Below, one piece after another: positions 20,409 to 29,155 of a stretch of DNA of 64,000 nucleotides. The translations under genes were made by a program, and so were the position numbers. Location of the stretch: the NCBI RefSeq assembly GCF_030144325.1, contig NZ_CP126307.1, positions 4,058,001 through 4,122,000 on the forward strand, given 5' to 3'. Source of the stretch: Bosea vestrisii (lineage in GTDB: Bacteria; Pseudomonadota; Alphaproteobacteria; Rhizobiales; Beijerinckiaceae). The notes below the pieces were generated by a model. It was not told the DNA's origin and searched no databases. It worked only from the letters and a program-made list of their open reading frames with translations. Numbering within the stretch: position 1 is the stretch's first letter; each line of letters opens with the position of its first letter.

Positions 20409-21604
20409 TGGATACGAGCCTGACCGACGACGTGCGCGGCTCGAAGGGTGCGTCCTCGCTGAGCTTCATCAAGTCGCATTTCCGCGATTACGGCATGCTG
20501 CTCTCGCTCCTGGCGATCATGCTGTTCTTCCAGTTCATGACCGACGGGACGCTGCTGAAGCCGCTCAACCTGACCAATTTGATCCTGCAGAACAGCTATA
20601 TCGTCATCATGGCGCTCGGCATGCTGCTGGTCATCGTCGCCGGGCATATCGATCTCTCGGTCGGCTCGGTGGTCGGTTTCGTCGGCGGCCTCGCCGCGGT
20701 GCTGATGGTGCGCTACGGCGTCCACTTCGTGCCGACCATCATCATCTGCCTGATCGTCGGCGGGCTGATCGGCGCGGCGCAGGGCTATTGGGTGGCCTAT
20801 TTCCACGTACCGTCCTTCATCGTCACGCTCGCCGGCATGCTGGTCTTCAAGGGGCTGACGCTCGCTTTGCTCGGCGGCATGTCGGTCGGCCCGTTCCCGC
20901 CGACCTTCCAGAAGCTCTCCTCCGGCTTCATCCCGGACCTGTTCGGCATGGAAGGCTTCAATCTGACCGCACTCTTCCTCGGCACCGCCTGCGTCGTCGC
21001 CATGGTCTATTTCAGCCTGCGCAGCCGCAACAACCAGGTCCGCCACGGCGTGGAGACCTCGCCTTTCACGCTTTTTGCCGCCAAGAACGCGCTGTTGGCA
21101 CTGCTGGTCGTCGCCTTCTGCTATCAGCTGGCGACCTATCGCGGCCTGCCGAACGTGCTGGTGATCATGATCCTGCTGATCGCCCTCTACGCCTTCGTCA
21201 CCAACCGCACCGTGATCGGCCGACGCATCTACGCGCTCGGCGGCAACGAGAAGGCGGCGAGGCTGTCGGGTATCAAGACCGAGCGCCTGACCTTCCTGGC
21301 CTTCGTCAACATGGGCGTGCTCGCCGGGCTCGCCGGGCTGATCTTTGCCGCGCGCCTCAACACCGCGACGCCGAAGGCGGGCCTCGGCTTCGAGCTCGAC
21401 GTTATTGCCGCCTGCTTCATCGGCGGCGCCTCGGCGTCAGGCGGCGTCGGCAAGGTCACCGGCGCGGTGATCGGCGCCATGGTCATGGGCGTGATGAACA
21501 ACGGCATGTCGATCCTCGGCATCGGCATCGACTATCAGCAGGTCATCAAGGGCCTGGTCCTGCTCGCGGCGGTTTCAATCGATGTCTACAACAAGAAGAA
21601 ATAA
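20408..21604 (+). CDS. gguB: Sugar ABC transporter permease GguB
   Basis: A 398-residue permease of the ribose/xylose (BPD_transp_2) family with roughly ten or more hydrophobic segments. Typical pieces are LGMLLVIVAGHIDLSVGSVVGFVGG near residue 70 and IYALGGNEKAARLSGIKTERLTFLAFVNMG. The ATG overlaps the gguA stop by one base (TGATG), and longer upstream in-frame starts lie inside gguA and are rejected. It forms the channel for ChvE-delivered sugars. Confidence 0.93.
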   Translation: MDTSLTDDVRGSKGASSLSFIKSHFRDYGMLLSLLAIMLFFQFMTDGTLLKPLNLTNLILQNSYIVIMALGMLLVIVAGHIDLSVGSVVGFVGGLAAVLMVRYGVHFVPTIIICLIVGGLIGAAQGYWVAYFHVPSFIVTLAGMLVFKGLTLALLGGMSVGPFPPTFQKLSSGFIPDLFGMEGFNLTALFLGTACVVAMVYFSLRSRNNQVRHGVETSPFTLFAAKNALLALLVVAFCYQLATYRGLPNVLVIMILLIALYAFVTNRTVIGRRIYALGGNEKAARLSGIKTERLTFLAFVNMGVLAGLAGLIFAARLNTATPKAGLGFELDVIAACFIGGASASGGVGKVTGAVIGAMVMGVMNNGMSILGIGIDYQQVIKGLVLLAAVSIDVYNKKK

Positions 21605-21673
21605 TCCTGCGATGCTCCTCACGGGCGGCCGGGTGCTGCCCGGCGTGCCCGGGCGAAGAGTTGCGCCCGCATC

Positions 21674-22447
21674 ATGAATTCGCCGCAGCCCGCCCTGGCT
21701 CCACCAATGCCCTCCCGTTCCGCGCACGAGTTCGTCGTGCACGGCATCGGGCGCCGGATCGTCGCCGGCCAGTATCCGATCGGCAGCACTTTGCCGGGCG
21801 ACGCCGACCTGACGGAGCGCTTTTCCGTCTCGCGCTCGGTCCTGCGCGAAGCGCTCAAGACGCTCGCCGCGAAAGGGTTGGTCGAGCCCAAGACCCGCGT
21901 CGGCACGCGCATTCTCGAAGAGAAGCGCTGGAACATGTTCGACGCCGACATTCTGAGCTGGCGGTTGCAGCGCGGGGCCGACGCGCCCTTCTTCGAGAAC
22001 CTGTTCGACATCCGTCAGGCGCTCGAGCCGCTCGCGGCGGCCTCGGCAGCGCTACGCCGCAGCGACGAGGACATCTGCCGGATCGAGGCAGCCTGGCGCC
22101 GCATGGGCCCGCCGGACCAGACGCGCGAGGGCTTCACCTCGGCCGATCTCGCCTTCCACCGCGCCATCCTCGACGCGTCCGGCAATCCCTTCCTGCATTC
22201 GATCGGCTCGGTCATCGAGACCGCGCTCGCAGCGGCCTTCGCGCTGAGCGCGCCGGTCGACGATCCCGAGCGCTTCGCCCTGGCGCTGCGTCAGCACCGT
22301 GACATTCTCGATGCGATCGTCGCGCGCGACGCCGCCGCAGCGAACGCCGCGATGACGATCGTCATCATCGAAGGCACGCGCTGGACCAGCATGGAAGTGC
22401 TGAGGGCACCGAGCATCGAGATCGCGCTCAAGCTGTTTGGCCGCTGA
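21674..22447 (+). CDS. FadR-type (GntR/FCD) transcriptional regulator
   Basis: A 257-residue regulator. The N-terminal GntR winged helix (residues about 17-78, TLPGDADLTERFSVSRSVLREALKTLAAKGLV) is followed by an all-helical FCD domain with the ligand/metal pattern DLAFHRAILDASGNPF and a distal RQHRDILDAI. This subfamily usually responds to sugar acids. It follows gguB by 69 bases and precedes the uronate-dehydrogenase-like gene, so it probably regulates sugar or sugar-acid use here. It resembles the regulator at 42832 in the WNMFDxxxLxWRL stretch. Confidence 0.9.
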   Translation: MNSPQPALAPPMPSRSAHEFVVHGIGRRIVAGQYPIGSTLPGDADLTERFSVSRSVLREALKTLAAKGLVEPKTRVGTRILEEKRWNMFDADILSWRLQRGADAPFFENLFDIRQALEPLAAASAALRRSDEDICRIEAAWRRMGPPDQTREGFTSADLAFHRAILDASGNPFLHSIGSVIETALAAAFALSAPVDDPERFALALRQHRDILDAIVARDAAAANAAMTIVIIEGTRWTSMEVLRAPSIEIALKLFGR

Positions 22448-22486
22448 CCGCTGCGCTTCCTGCGCCCTTCCCAATCGGGGATCCTG

Positions 22487-23374
22487 ATGACACAGCAAGC
22501 CGCCATCCAATCCGTCCTGATCACCGGCGCCGGAGGCAATCTCGGTCGCAAGCTGACGACCCATCTGCTCGCCGGTTCCTGGTGTAAGCGTCTCGTCGCG
22601 GTCGACCGCCTGGCGGTGCCCGCTACGTCCGACCCGCGGCTCATCGCGATCGAGGCCGACCTCGCCGACGCGAATGATGCAGGCTGGCGCGAGACTGTTC
22701 AGGGCATCGATGCGATCGTCCATCTCGCTGCCAGCAATCCTTTGCCGGATGCGCCGTGGAGCGATTCCTGCGTCGGTTTCGACATGACGCTGCATCTGCT
22801 CGAGGCGGCGGTGGCAGCCGGCGTGCGGCGCTTCGTCTTCGCCTCCTCCAACCACACAATGGGCCAGTACAAGGACGAGCCGCTTGCCGGCACGATCGGC
22901 CCGGGAGACTTGCGGACCGATCTGCCACCGGGACCGGGCACGCGCTTCTTCAATGGTCATGAGATCGTGCAGGGCTTCGCCTATGGCGCCTCGAAGCTGA
23001 TGGGCGAGCGCGCCTGCTGCGCCAAGGCCAACCTGTCCGATGGAAGGTTCACGTCTGTCTCGGTGCGCATCGGCTGGTGCCAGCCGGGCGCGAATGATCC
23101 GCATACCCTCAATACCTCCGGACTACCCGGCGAACAGCCCGGTGCCGGAGCGGAGGCCGAACGCGACCTGCGCTGGTTCCGCAACATGTGGCTGTCGGAC
23201 CGCGATTACGCCGCGGTCATGGAAGGAGCGTTGCTGGCGGATGCCGCCGGCTGGCCAGCTCCCGGGATCGTCGTCAACGGCATGTCGGCCAATCGCGGCA
23301 TGCCCTGGGATCTCAGCGAGAGCGAGAAGCTGATCGGTTACCGGCCCAAGGATGATGTCTGGGCCCATCTTTGA
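22487..23374 (+). CDS. NAD-dependent epimerase/dehydratase family, uronate dehydrogenase-like
   Basis: A 295-residue extended short-chain dehydrogenase. The nucleotide motif is TGAGGNLGR (near residue 13), and the active-site pair is in YGASKLMGE. FASSNHTMGQY and VRIGWCQPGANDP closely follow the pattern of bacterial uronate dehydrogenases, which oxidise galacturonate or glucuronate to the aldarolactone. The C terminus GYRPKDDVWAHL also matches. It lies 39 bases after the FadR-type regulator. Substrate could equally be another aldose or uronate taken up by ChvE-GguAB. Confidence 0.82.
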   Translation: MTQQAAIQSVLITGAGGNLGRKLTTHLLAGSWCKRLVAVDRLAVPATSDPRLIAIEADLADANDAGWRETVQGIDAIVHLAASNPLPDAPWSDSCVGFDMTLHLLEAAVAAGVRRFVFASSNHTMGQYKDEPLAGTIGPGDLRTDLPPGPGTRFFNGHEIVQGFAYGASKLMGERACCAKANLSDGRFTSVSVRIGWCQPGANDPHTLNTSGLPGEQPGAGAEAERDLRWFRNMWLSDRDYAAVMEGALLADAAGWPAPGIVVNGMSANRGMPWDLSESEKLIGYRPKDDVWAHL

Positions 23375-23657
23375 TCATCGGCTGAGACGCGGCCGGTTGT
23401 TCAAAGCGTCGGCCGAGCCTGGTCGACCACACCATGAGCGCGATCGAACGGCGCATGGGGCATAACATCGGATTATAGCCGATCTCAAACAAAGCATATG
23501 AAGAATGGAGAGAGAGCGATCTAAGGCTCTGGCTCCATCAGACAGCCAAGGGGCAGCCTTGGCGAAAGCCACGCTCATCGGCGGCGCATCGGGCCTCGAA
23601 CGCGCTTGGTTCGCGCCCAGCCTGCCGCCTCAGGCGTCATTTGACCAGGAACGCCCC
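23375..23657. other. Intergenic region upstream of D-carbamoylase
   Basis: This 283-base gap has no supported gene. An in-frame upstream extension of the carbamoylase exists from 23505, but its 51 residues resemble no family member and a ribosome-binding site lies just before GTG 23658. The gap contains the LysR-type motif at 23462. Confidence 0.5.
23462..23476. promoter_or_regulatory. LysR-type operator candidate (copy 1)
   Basis: ATAACATCGGATTAT has the T-N11-A layout with ATAA/TTAT arms. It differs by one base from the 15-mer at 31093, between the divergent LysR gene and the hydantoin operon. Lying about 180 bases before the D-carbamoylase gene, it ties that gene to the same regulator. 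Confidence 0.55.
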
Positions 23658-24620
23658 GTGCCACGCATCGTTACAGTCGCTGCCGCTCAACTGGGCCCGA
23701 TCCAGCGGGCCGACAGTCGCAACGAGGTCGTCGACCGCATGGTCGCGCTCATGGAAACGGCCAAGGCGCAGGGCGCGACCTTCATCGTCTACCCGGAGCT
23801 CGCGCTGACCACCTTCTTCCCGCGCTGGTATCATCAGGATCGCGCCGAGGCCGATCATTGGTTTGAGCGCGCCATGCCCGGGCTGGAAACACAGCCGCTC
23901 TTCGACAAGGCGAGAGAGTTCGGCATGGCCATGAGCTTCGGTTATGCCGAGCTCACGCCGCAGGGCCGTCATTTCAACAGCTCGATCCTGGTCGATCACA
24001 CCGGCCGGATCGTCGGCAAGTATCGGAAGGTGCATCTCCCGGGTCATGTCGAATTCGACCCCGAGCGTGCGCACCAGCATCTCGAGAAGCGCTACTTCGA
24101 GCCTGGCGATCTCGGTTTCCCGGTCTGGGAGTTCGAGGGCGGCCTGTTCGGGATGGCGATCTGCAATGACCGGCGCTGGCCCGAGACCTATCGCGTCATG
24201 GGGCTGCAGGGCGTCGAGATGGTTGTGCTCGGTTACAATACACCGTCAGCCAACTCGCAATCCGCAAACGAGACGGCTGCCGATCGCCTCTTCCATCACC
24301 GCCTCTCGGTGCAGGCCGGCGCATACCAGAATTCAACCTGGGTCGTGGCCGTCGCCAAGGCCGGCAGCGAGGACGGCCATCACCTGATCGGCGGCACGCT
24401 GATCGCGGCGCCTGACGGCAAGATCGTCGGCGAGCTCGACCATGAGGAAGATGGCGTACTCGTCCACGCCTGCGATCTCGACGACACCCGCTTCGGAAAG
24501 GCCACGATCTTCGACTTCGCCCGCCATCGCCGCATCGAGCACTATGGCCTGTTGACGGAGCGCACCGGCGCCGGCGACCCGCTTGGCAAGCCTCTCCCTG
24601 GAAAGACGGAGGGCGCCTGA
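23658..24620 (+). CDS. N-carbamoyl-D-amino acid hydrolase (nitrilase family)
   Basis: A 320-residue enzyme that hydrolyses N-carbamoyl-D-amino acids to D-amino acid, CO2 and ammonia, the last step of D-hydantoin breakdown. The Glu-Lys-Cys triad is visible: E47 (YPELALTTFFPRW), the lysine in KYRKVHLPGH (121-130) and C169 (AICNDRRWPE). HLEKRYFEPGDLGFPV is nearly a signature of the Agrobacterium D-carbamoylase. GTG 23658 is taken as start because AGGA lies seven bases ahead and it gives family length. The gene ends 19 bases from the convergent D-hydantoinase gene. Confidence 0.9.
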   Translation: MPRIVTVAAAQLGPIQRADSRNEVVDRMVALMETAKAQGATFIVYPELALTTFFPRWYHQDRAEADHWFERAMPGLETQPLFDKAREFGMAMSFGYAELTPQGRHFNSSILVDHTGRIVGKYRKVHLPGHVEFDPERAHQHLEKRYFEPGDLGFPVWEFEGGLFGMAICNDRRWPETYRVMGLQGVEMVVLGYNTPSANSQSANETAADRLFHHRLSVQAGAYQNSTWVVAVAKAGSEDGHHLIGGTLIAAPDGKIVGELDHEEDGVLVHACDLDDTRFGKATIFDFARHRRIEHYGLLTERTGAGDPLGKPLPGKTEGA

Positions 24621-24639
24621 GCGCTCCAGCGTGAATGCC

Positions 24640-26082
24640 TTACCGGAATGGGTCGAACGGCGTCGGGAAATGCCCGGTCGGCGCGATCTCGGGGTAAGGG
24701 CCGCGCGCCAGCAATCGGCCATCTCCCGGCTGGGCAAGCACGCGCTCACCGTCGAAGACGAGGCGGCCGCGTTGATAGGTGGCGGTCGGGTAGCCCTGGA
24801 CCGTCATGCCCTCATAGGGCGTGTAGTCGCTGCCGTGATGCTGCTGGGCGTTGGTGAGCTCAACGCGCTTCTCCGGATCGAGCAGGACGATGTCGGCGTC
24901 CGCCCCGAGCGCGATCGCGCCCTTGCGCGGGCCCAGCCCGAAACGCCGCGCCGGGTTGGTCGCGACGAGGTCGACGAAGCGGCGCAGGTCGATGCGCCCC
25001 TTTGCGACGCCTTCCGAATAGAGGATCGGCAGCCGGGCCGCGAGACCGGGCACGCCGTTCGGGATCTTGTTGAAGGGCGCGGTCTCGCCATGCTGCTTCT
25101 TGCCGCGCGGATCGTCATAGCGCAGCGGCGAATGGTCGGACGAAACGATGTCGATCACGCCGTCACGGAGGAATTGCCAGAGCGCTTCGCGATCGGCGGC
25201 GGACCGCAGCGCCGGCGAGATCATGAACTTCGCGCCCTCGAAGCCCGGCCTGTCCATGTCGGCCTCGTCGAGCACGAGATATTGCGTGCAGGTCTCGGCC
25301 CAGGCCTTCTGCCCGCGCGCCTGCGCCCGCGCCACCTCCTCGCCCGACTGCGTACCCGAGACGTGGAAGATCTGGATCGGCGTATCCAGCGCTTCGGCCA
25401 GCGCCAGGATGCGGTGCGTTGCCTCGCGCTCGACCACCATCGGCTTGGCCCAGGCGAGGTGGCGCGGCGCCGTCAGGCCGGCATCCAGCAGCGCCTGCGT
25501 CAGCCAGCCGATCAACTCGTGATGCTCGGCATGGACGCAGACGAGGGCGCCCGCGCGGCGTGCCGCCGCGAGCGTCTGCAGGATCTGCGCGTCGCCCAGG
25601 CGGTTGCTGTCATAGGTCATGAAGATCTTGACCGAGCGGTGCCCGGCCTCGACCAGCGCCGGCAGCTCGTGCTCGAGCACCTCCGGCGTCGGATCGTTGA
25701 CCAGGAGATGGAAGGCGTGGTCGATCCGCGCCTGTCTGGCCTTTTCGACATAGGCGGCGACGGCGCCAGCCAGCGAGCCGCCCCTGACCTGAGGCGCATG
25801 GCAGATGACCGTGGTCGTGCCTCCCGCCGCGGCAGAGGCCGTGCCGCTGTCGAAACCGTCGGCAATGTCCGCGCCCGAGGAAAACGGCTGGTCGAGATGG
25901 ACATGGCTGTCGACGCCGCCCGGCAGCACGAGCAGGCCGTGCGCGTCCACCTCCTCGCGACCGCGCGGGAGCCGTTCGCCGATCGCGACGATGACGCCAT
26001 CGCTCACGCCGATATCGAAGGCTCCGATATCGGAGGATGTCACGGCCGTTCCGCCGCGGATGACGAGATCGAAATCGCTCAT
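24640..26082 (-). CDS. hydA: D-hydantoinase / dihydropyrimidinase
   Basis: A 480-residue cyclic amidohydrolase that opens hydantoins or dihydropyrimidines to N-carbamoyl amino acids. All metal ligands are present at the usual spacing: H60 and H62 (DSHVHLD), the carboxylated lysine K152 (VKIFMTYD), H184 (VHAEHHE), H240 (IFHVSG) and D316 (SSDHSP). The start MSDFDLVIRGG at 26082 is preferred over the longer frame. Convergent with the D-carbamoylase, which uses its product, and divergent from the NHL protein gene 74 bases away. Confidence 0.92.
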   Translation of the reverse strand: MSDFDLVIRGGTAVTSSDIGAFDIGVSDGVIVAIGERLPRGREEVDAHGLLVLPGGVDSHVHLDQPFSSGADIADGFDSGTASAAAGGTTTVICHAPQVRGGSLAGAVAAYVEKARQARIDHAFHLLVNDPTPEVLEHELPALVEAGHRSVKIFMTYDSNRLGDAQILQTLAAARRAGALVCVHAEHHELIGWLTQALLDAGLTAPRHLAWAKPMVVEREATHRILALAEALDTPIQIFHVSGTQSGEEVARAQARGQKAWAETCTQYLVLDEADMDRPGFEGAKFMISPALRSAADREALWQFLRDGVIDIVSSDHSPLRYDDPRGKKQHGETAPFNKIPNGVPGLAARLPILYSEGVAKGRIDLRRFVDLVATNPARRFGLGPRKGAIALGADADIVLLDPEKRVELTNAQQHHGSDYTPYEGMTVQGYPTATYQRGRLVFDGERVLAQPGDGRLLARGPYPEIAPTGHFPTPFDPFR

Positions 26083-26156
26083 GGTCTTGCTCCCGGAGCG
26101 GCCGGGGCACCGACGCAATGGCGGCCCGCGACTCGCCAGATAACGACGAGGTCAGG

Positions 26157-27008
26157 ATGAAAACGGAACTGCGTGTGCAGCTTGGCGATAGGCTGTTCGG
26201 CATAGAGCGGCCTTGGGGCGCCCTGCCACCGACGCCCGGCCGGATCACCGACCTTGCTGTCGACCGGGGCGGGCTCGTCCATGTCCTGCTGCGCCGCGAC
26301 AGCGCCGTCGACCCGGCCGGGCCTTGCGTCGTTACCCTGTCGGCGGACGGTGCATTCGTTCGCAGCTGGGGCGAAACGCTGTGCCTCGATGCCCACAAGA
26401 TAACGACCGGGCCGGACGGTGTGATCGCCATCGTCGACCGGGATGCGCATCGCGTCCTGTTTTGCGATGCGCAAGGACAGGTGCGGCAACAGATCGGCGA
26501 GAGCCATAGGCCCGGCGCGCCCTTCAATCACCCCAGCGACATCGCCTTCGCGCCGGATGGCGGCTTCTATGTCGCCGATGGCTACGGCCATGGCCGCATC
26601 CACCGTTTCGATCGGGCCGGCAGCCTGATTGCGAGTTGGGGTTCGGTCGGTACCGCGCCGGGCGCTTTCCTGACGCCGCACGGAATCTGCGTGCTCAGCG
26701 ACGGGCGCGTCATCGTCGCCGATCGCGAGAACAGCCGCGTCCAGAGCTTCACGGCCGATGGCCGGTTGCTGGCGGTATGGGACGCCTTTCTGCGTCCCCA
26801 GGATGTCGTCGCCGATGCGGATGACCGGATTCATGTCTGCGATTCGATCCCGACGCTCAGCCTGCTCTCGCCCGACGGCGCCTTGCTAGGTCGCTGCCGG
26901 CCCGTCCTCAACGGGGCGCACGGTCTCTGGCTCGGCGCCTCCGGCGACATCTTCCTCGCCGAGACCAATCCCAACCGCATCACGCGGCTCTTCCCCGTCA
27001 CGCCATAG
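26157..27008 (+). CDS. NHL-repeat beta-propeller protein
   Basis: A 283-residue protein with several NHL-type repeats, seen as recurring blocks such as HPSDIAFAPDGGFYVADGYGHGRIHRFD, TPHGICVLSDGRVIVADRENSRVQSF and QDVVADADDRIHVCD. This fold occurs in peptidyl-alpha-hydroxyglycine lyase and other propeller proteins. No signal peptide is evident, so a cytoplasmic location is likely. ATG 26157 follows a GAGG site. Its place between the hydantoinase and the importer suggests a role in the same pathway, for instance as a lactonase- or lyase-like enzyme, but the function is unknown. Confidence 0.8.
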   Translation: MKTELRVQLGDRLFGIERPWGALPPTPGRITDLAVDRGGLVHVLLRRDSAVDPAGPCVVTLSADGAFVRSWGETLCLDAHKITTGPDGVIAIVDRDAHRVLFCDAQGQVRQQIGESHRPGAPFNHPSDIAFAPDGGFYVADGYGHGRIHRFDRAGSLIASWGSVGTAPGAFLTPHGICVLSDGRVIVADRENSRVQSFTADGRLLAVWDAFLRPQDVVADADDRIHVCDSIPTLSLLSPDGALLGRCRPVLNGAHGLWLGASGDIFLAETNPNRITRLFPVTP

Positions 27009-27017
27009 CGCGACGGG
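26994..27017. terminator. Weak convergent-gene hairpin
   Basis: A six-base stem (CCCGTC / GACGGG) with a 12-base loop spans the end of the NHL gene and the 15-base gap before the convergent permease gene. There is no T-tract, so it is only a possible bidirectional terminator. Confidence 0.25.
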
Positions 27018-27023
27018 CCGGCA

Positions 27024-27698
27024 TCAGGCGGCCGAGATGGCGGTGCGGTTCTGCAGGCGGGAGACCAGGCGCACGAAGGGCCAGAACATCAGGAAGTAGA
27101 CGAGCGCCACCGCGATCAGCGGCGTTGGATTGTAGAGCAGCCCCTGGGCGAGCTGGGCCGAGCGCAGCAATTCCTGCAAGGCGACGGCCGACGCGATCGA
27201 GGTCTGCTTCACCAGCTCGACCGTGTTGCTGATCAGGTCGGGCAGCACATTGCGCGTGCCCTGCGGCACGACGACATGGACCATGCTCTGATACCAGCTC
27301 AACCCCGTCGATCGTGCCGCTTCGCGCTGGCCTTTCGCCACGGATTCGATGCCGGCCCGGAAGATCTCGGCAAAGTAGCTCGAGCCGTTCAGCGTCAGCG
27401 CCAGCACGGCCGCGGTGAATTCGTTGAGCTTCAAGCCCAGGAAGGGCAGGCCGAAGAAGATGAAGATCAGCAGCACCAGCGGCGGGATGGCGCGCATCAC
27501 GTCGACATAGGCGATGAGCAGGAAGCGCAGCAGCCGGCTCGGCACATCCTGCGCCATGGCGATGGCGACGCCGGCGAGCACCGAGAGCGGCACGGCGACG
27601 GCGGCAAGCGCCAGCGTCATCCAGAAGCCCTGCAGGAGCAGCGGCCAGACCTGCCTGAGCACGTCGAGATTGAAGAAGGTCGTGACGAGATCGTCCAT
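27024..27698 (-). CDS. Amino-acid ABC transporter permease
   Basis: A 224-residue HAAT-type inner-membrane permease. The EAA loop is around EIFRAGIESVAKGQREAARSTGLSWYQSMVHVVVPQG, preceded by YVDVMRAIPPLVLLIFIFFGLPFLG. The start ATG 27698 overlaps the upstream stop by one base and has GAGG five bases before; a second ATG three bases earlier is possible. Last gene of a four-gene importer operon (binding protein, ATPase, two permeases) next to hydantoin genes, so the substrate may be a hydantoin or carbamoyl amino acid. Confidence 0.92.
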   Translation of the reverse strand: MDDLVTTFFNLDVLRQVWPLLLQGFWMTLALAAVAVPLSVLAGVAIAMAQDVPSRLLRFLLIAYVDVMRAIPPLVLLIFIFFGLPFLGLKLNEFTAAVLALTLNGSSYFAEIFRAGIESVAKGQREAARSTGLSWYQSMVHVVVPQGTRNVLPDLISNTVELVKQTSIASAVALQELLRSAQLAQGLLYNPTPLIAVALVYFLMFWPFVRLVSRLQNRTAISAA

Positions 27699-28372
27699 CA
27701 TGACCTCGGATGCGAGTAGGCTTTTTCCAGCCAGCGCGTGAAGCGCACAAAGGGCAGGAACAGCAGCAGGAAGAGCAGCGCGCCGACGGTCAGCGCAGTC
27801 GGATTGGCGACGTTGGACTGGATGCTCGACGTTACGTTCAGCAGCTCGGGCACGGCCACGACGGAGCCCAGCGTCGTGCCCTTGCTGATGCCGATGGCGC
27901 GGTTTGTCAGCGGCGGGATCGAGATGCGCACGACCTGCGGCAGGATGATGTAGGCGAGCGTCTTGGTGAAGCTCAGGCCGGTCGAGCGGCCGGCTTCCCA
28001 TTGCCCCTTCGACACGGCGTTGATGCCGGCCCAGAAGATCTCCTCGGCGAAGGCCGAGAGCACGATCGCGAGCGCCAGCACCGTCGCGGTGAAAGGCTCC
28101 AGCACCAGCCCGAAATAAGGCAGGGCGAAATAGGCCAGCACGATCAGGACGAGTTGCGGGATCGAGCGGAAGAAATCGATGTAGAAGATGATCAGCCAGT
28201 TCAGCGGCCGGATGCCATAGAGCCGCAGGACAGCAAGGGCGAGGCCGAGCGGGATGCCGATCACGACAGTCAGGATCGACATCTGAACGGTGATGAGGAA
28301 GCCGCGCAGGATGTCGGGCCAATAGGCCGACATCAGCTGGAAATCGAAGAAGTAGCGGACGATCTGGTCCAT
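27698..28372 (-). CDS. Amino-acid ABC transporter permease
   Basis: A 224-residue HAAT-type permease, partner of the one at 27024. The EAA-region reads EEIFWAGINAVSKGQWEAGRSTGLSFTKTLAYIILPQVVRISIP. FYIDFFRSIPQLVLIVLAYFALPYFG is a typical membrane segment of the family. It starts ten bases after the ATPase gene stop and overlaps the next permease by one base. Confidence 0.92.
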   Translation of the reverse strand: MDQIVRYFFDFQLMSAYWPDILRGFLITVQMSILTVVIGIPLGLALAVLRLYGIRPLNWLIIFYIDFFRSIPQLVLIVLAYFALPYFGLVLEPFTATVLALAIVLSAFAEEIFWAGINAVSKGQWEAGRSTGLSFTKTLAYIILPQVVRISIPPLTNRAIGISKGTTLGSVVAVPELLNVTSSIQSNVANPTALTVGALLFLLLFLPFVRFTRWLEKAYSHPRS

Positions 28373-28381
28373 GTAACGCCG

Positions 28382-29155
28382 TCAGCTGTGCGAGCGCATC
28401 ACGAAGTCGCGGATGCGCTGGTGCTGCGGGTTGATCAGGATCTCCTGCGGCGTGCCCTCGGCCAGGATCGCGCCATGGTCCATGAAGACGACGCGGTCGG
28501 CGACATCGCGGGCGAACTTCATCTCGTGGGTCACCACGATCATGGTCATGCCCATTTCCTTGGTGCGGACCATAACGTTGAGCACCTCGCCGACGAGCTC
28601 GGGGTCGAGCGCCGAGGTCGGCTCGTCGAAGAGCATGACCTGCGGTTCCAGCGCCATGGCGCGGGCGATGCCGACGCGCTGCTGCTGACCGCCGGAAAGC
28701 TCGGCCGGATAGGAATCGGCCTTCTGCGCCAGGCCGACCACTTCGAGGTGATGCCTGGCCTTGCGCTCCGCCTCCTCCTTGCCGAGGCCGACGACCTTGC
28801 GCAGCGCCAGCGTCACGTTCCCGAGCGCCGTCTTGTGCGGGTAGAGATGGATGCCCTGGAAGACCATGCCGATCCGGCGGCGCAGGAGGTTGAGATCCAC
28901 CTTCGGACCGGTAACCTCCTGCCCGCCGACGCGGATCGTGCCCGCTGTGGGCTCCTCGAGCCGGTTGATGCAGCGCAGACAGGTACTCTTGCCCGAACCG
29001 GAGGAGCCGACGATCACGACGGCCTCGCCATTGCCGACCCGAAGGTCGACCCCGCGCAGAACCTCGATCTCGCCGAAGCTCTTGCGCAGTCCCTCGATCG
29101 AAACGATCGTCTCGGAGGGCGCGGCCGTCCTTGCGGGCTGTGCGCTCACTTGCAC
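28382..29155 (-). CDS. Amino-acid ABC transporter ATP-binding protein
   Basis: A 257-residue GlnQ-type ATPase. Walker A is GSSGSGKS (50-57), Q-loop MVFQGIHLYPHK, signature LSGGQQQR, Walker B VMLFDEPTSALDPE and switch VVTHEM. The start overlaps the end of the binding-protein gene by ten bases, so the operon is tightly coupled. It energises the two permeases downstream. Confidence 0.93.
   Translation of the reverse strand: MQVSAQPARTAAPSETIVSIEGLRKSFGEIEVLRGVDLRVGNGEAVVIVGSSGSGKSTCLRCINRLEEPTAGTIRVGGQEVTGPKVDLNLLRRRIGMVFQGIHLYPHKTALGNVTLALRKVVGLGKEEAERKARHHLEVVGLAQKADSYPAELSGGQQQRVGIARAMALEPQVMLFDEPTSALDPELVGEVLNVMVRTKEMGMTMIVVTHEMKFARDVADRVVFMDHGAILAEGTPQEILINPQHQRIRDFVMRSHS

Noticed and set aside
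23505..23657. 51-residue N-terminal extension of the D-carbamoylase
   Set aside because: Known carbamoylases start at the first strand; GTG 23658 has a proper ribosome-binding site, and the extension contains no family similarity.
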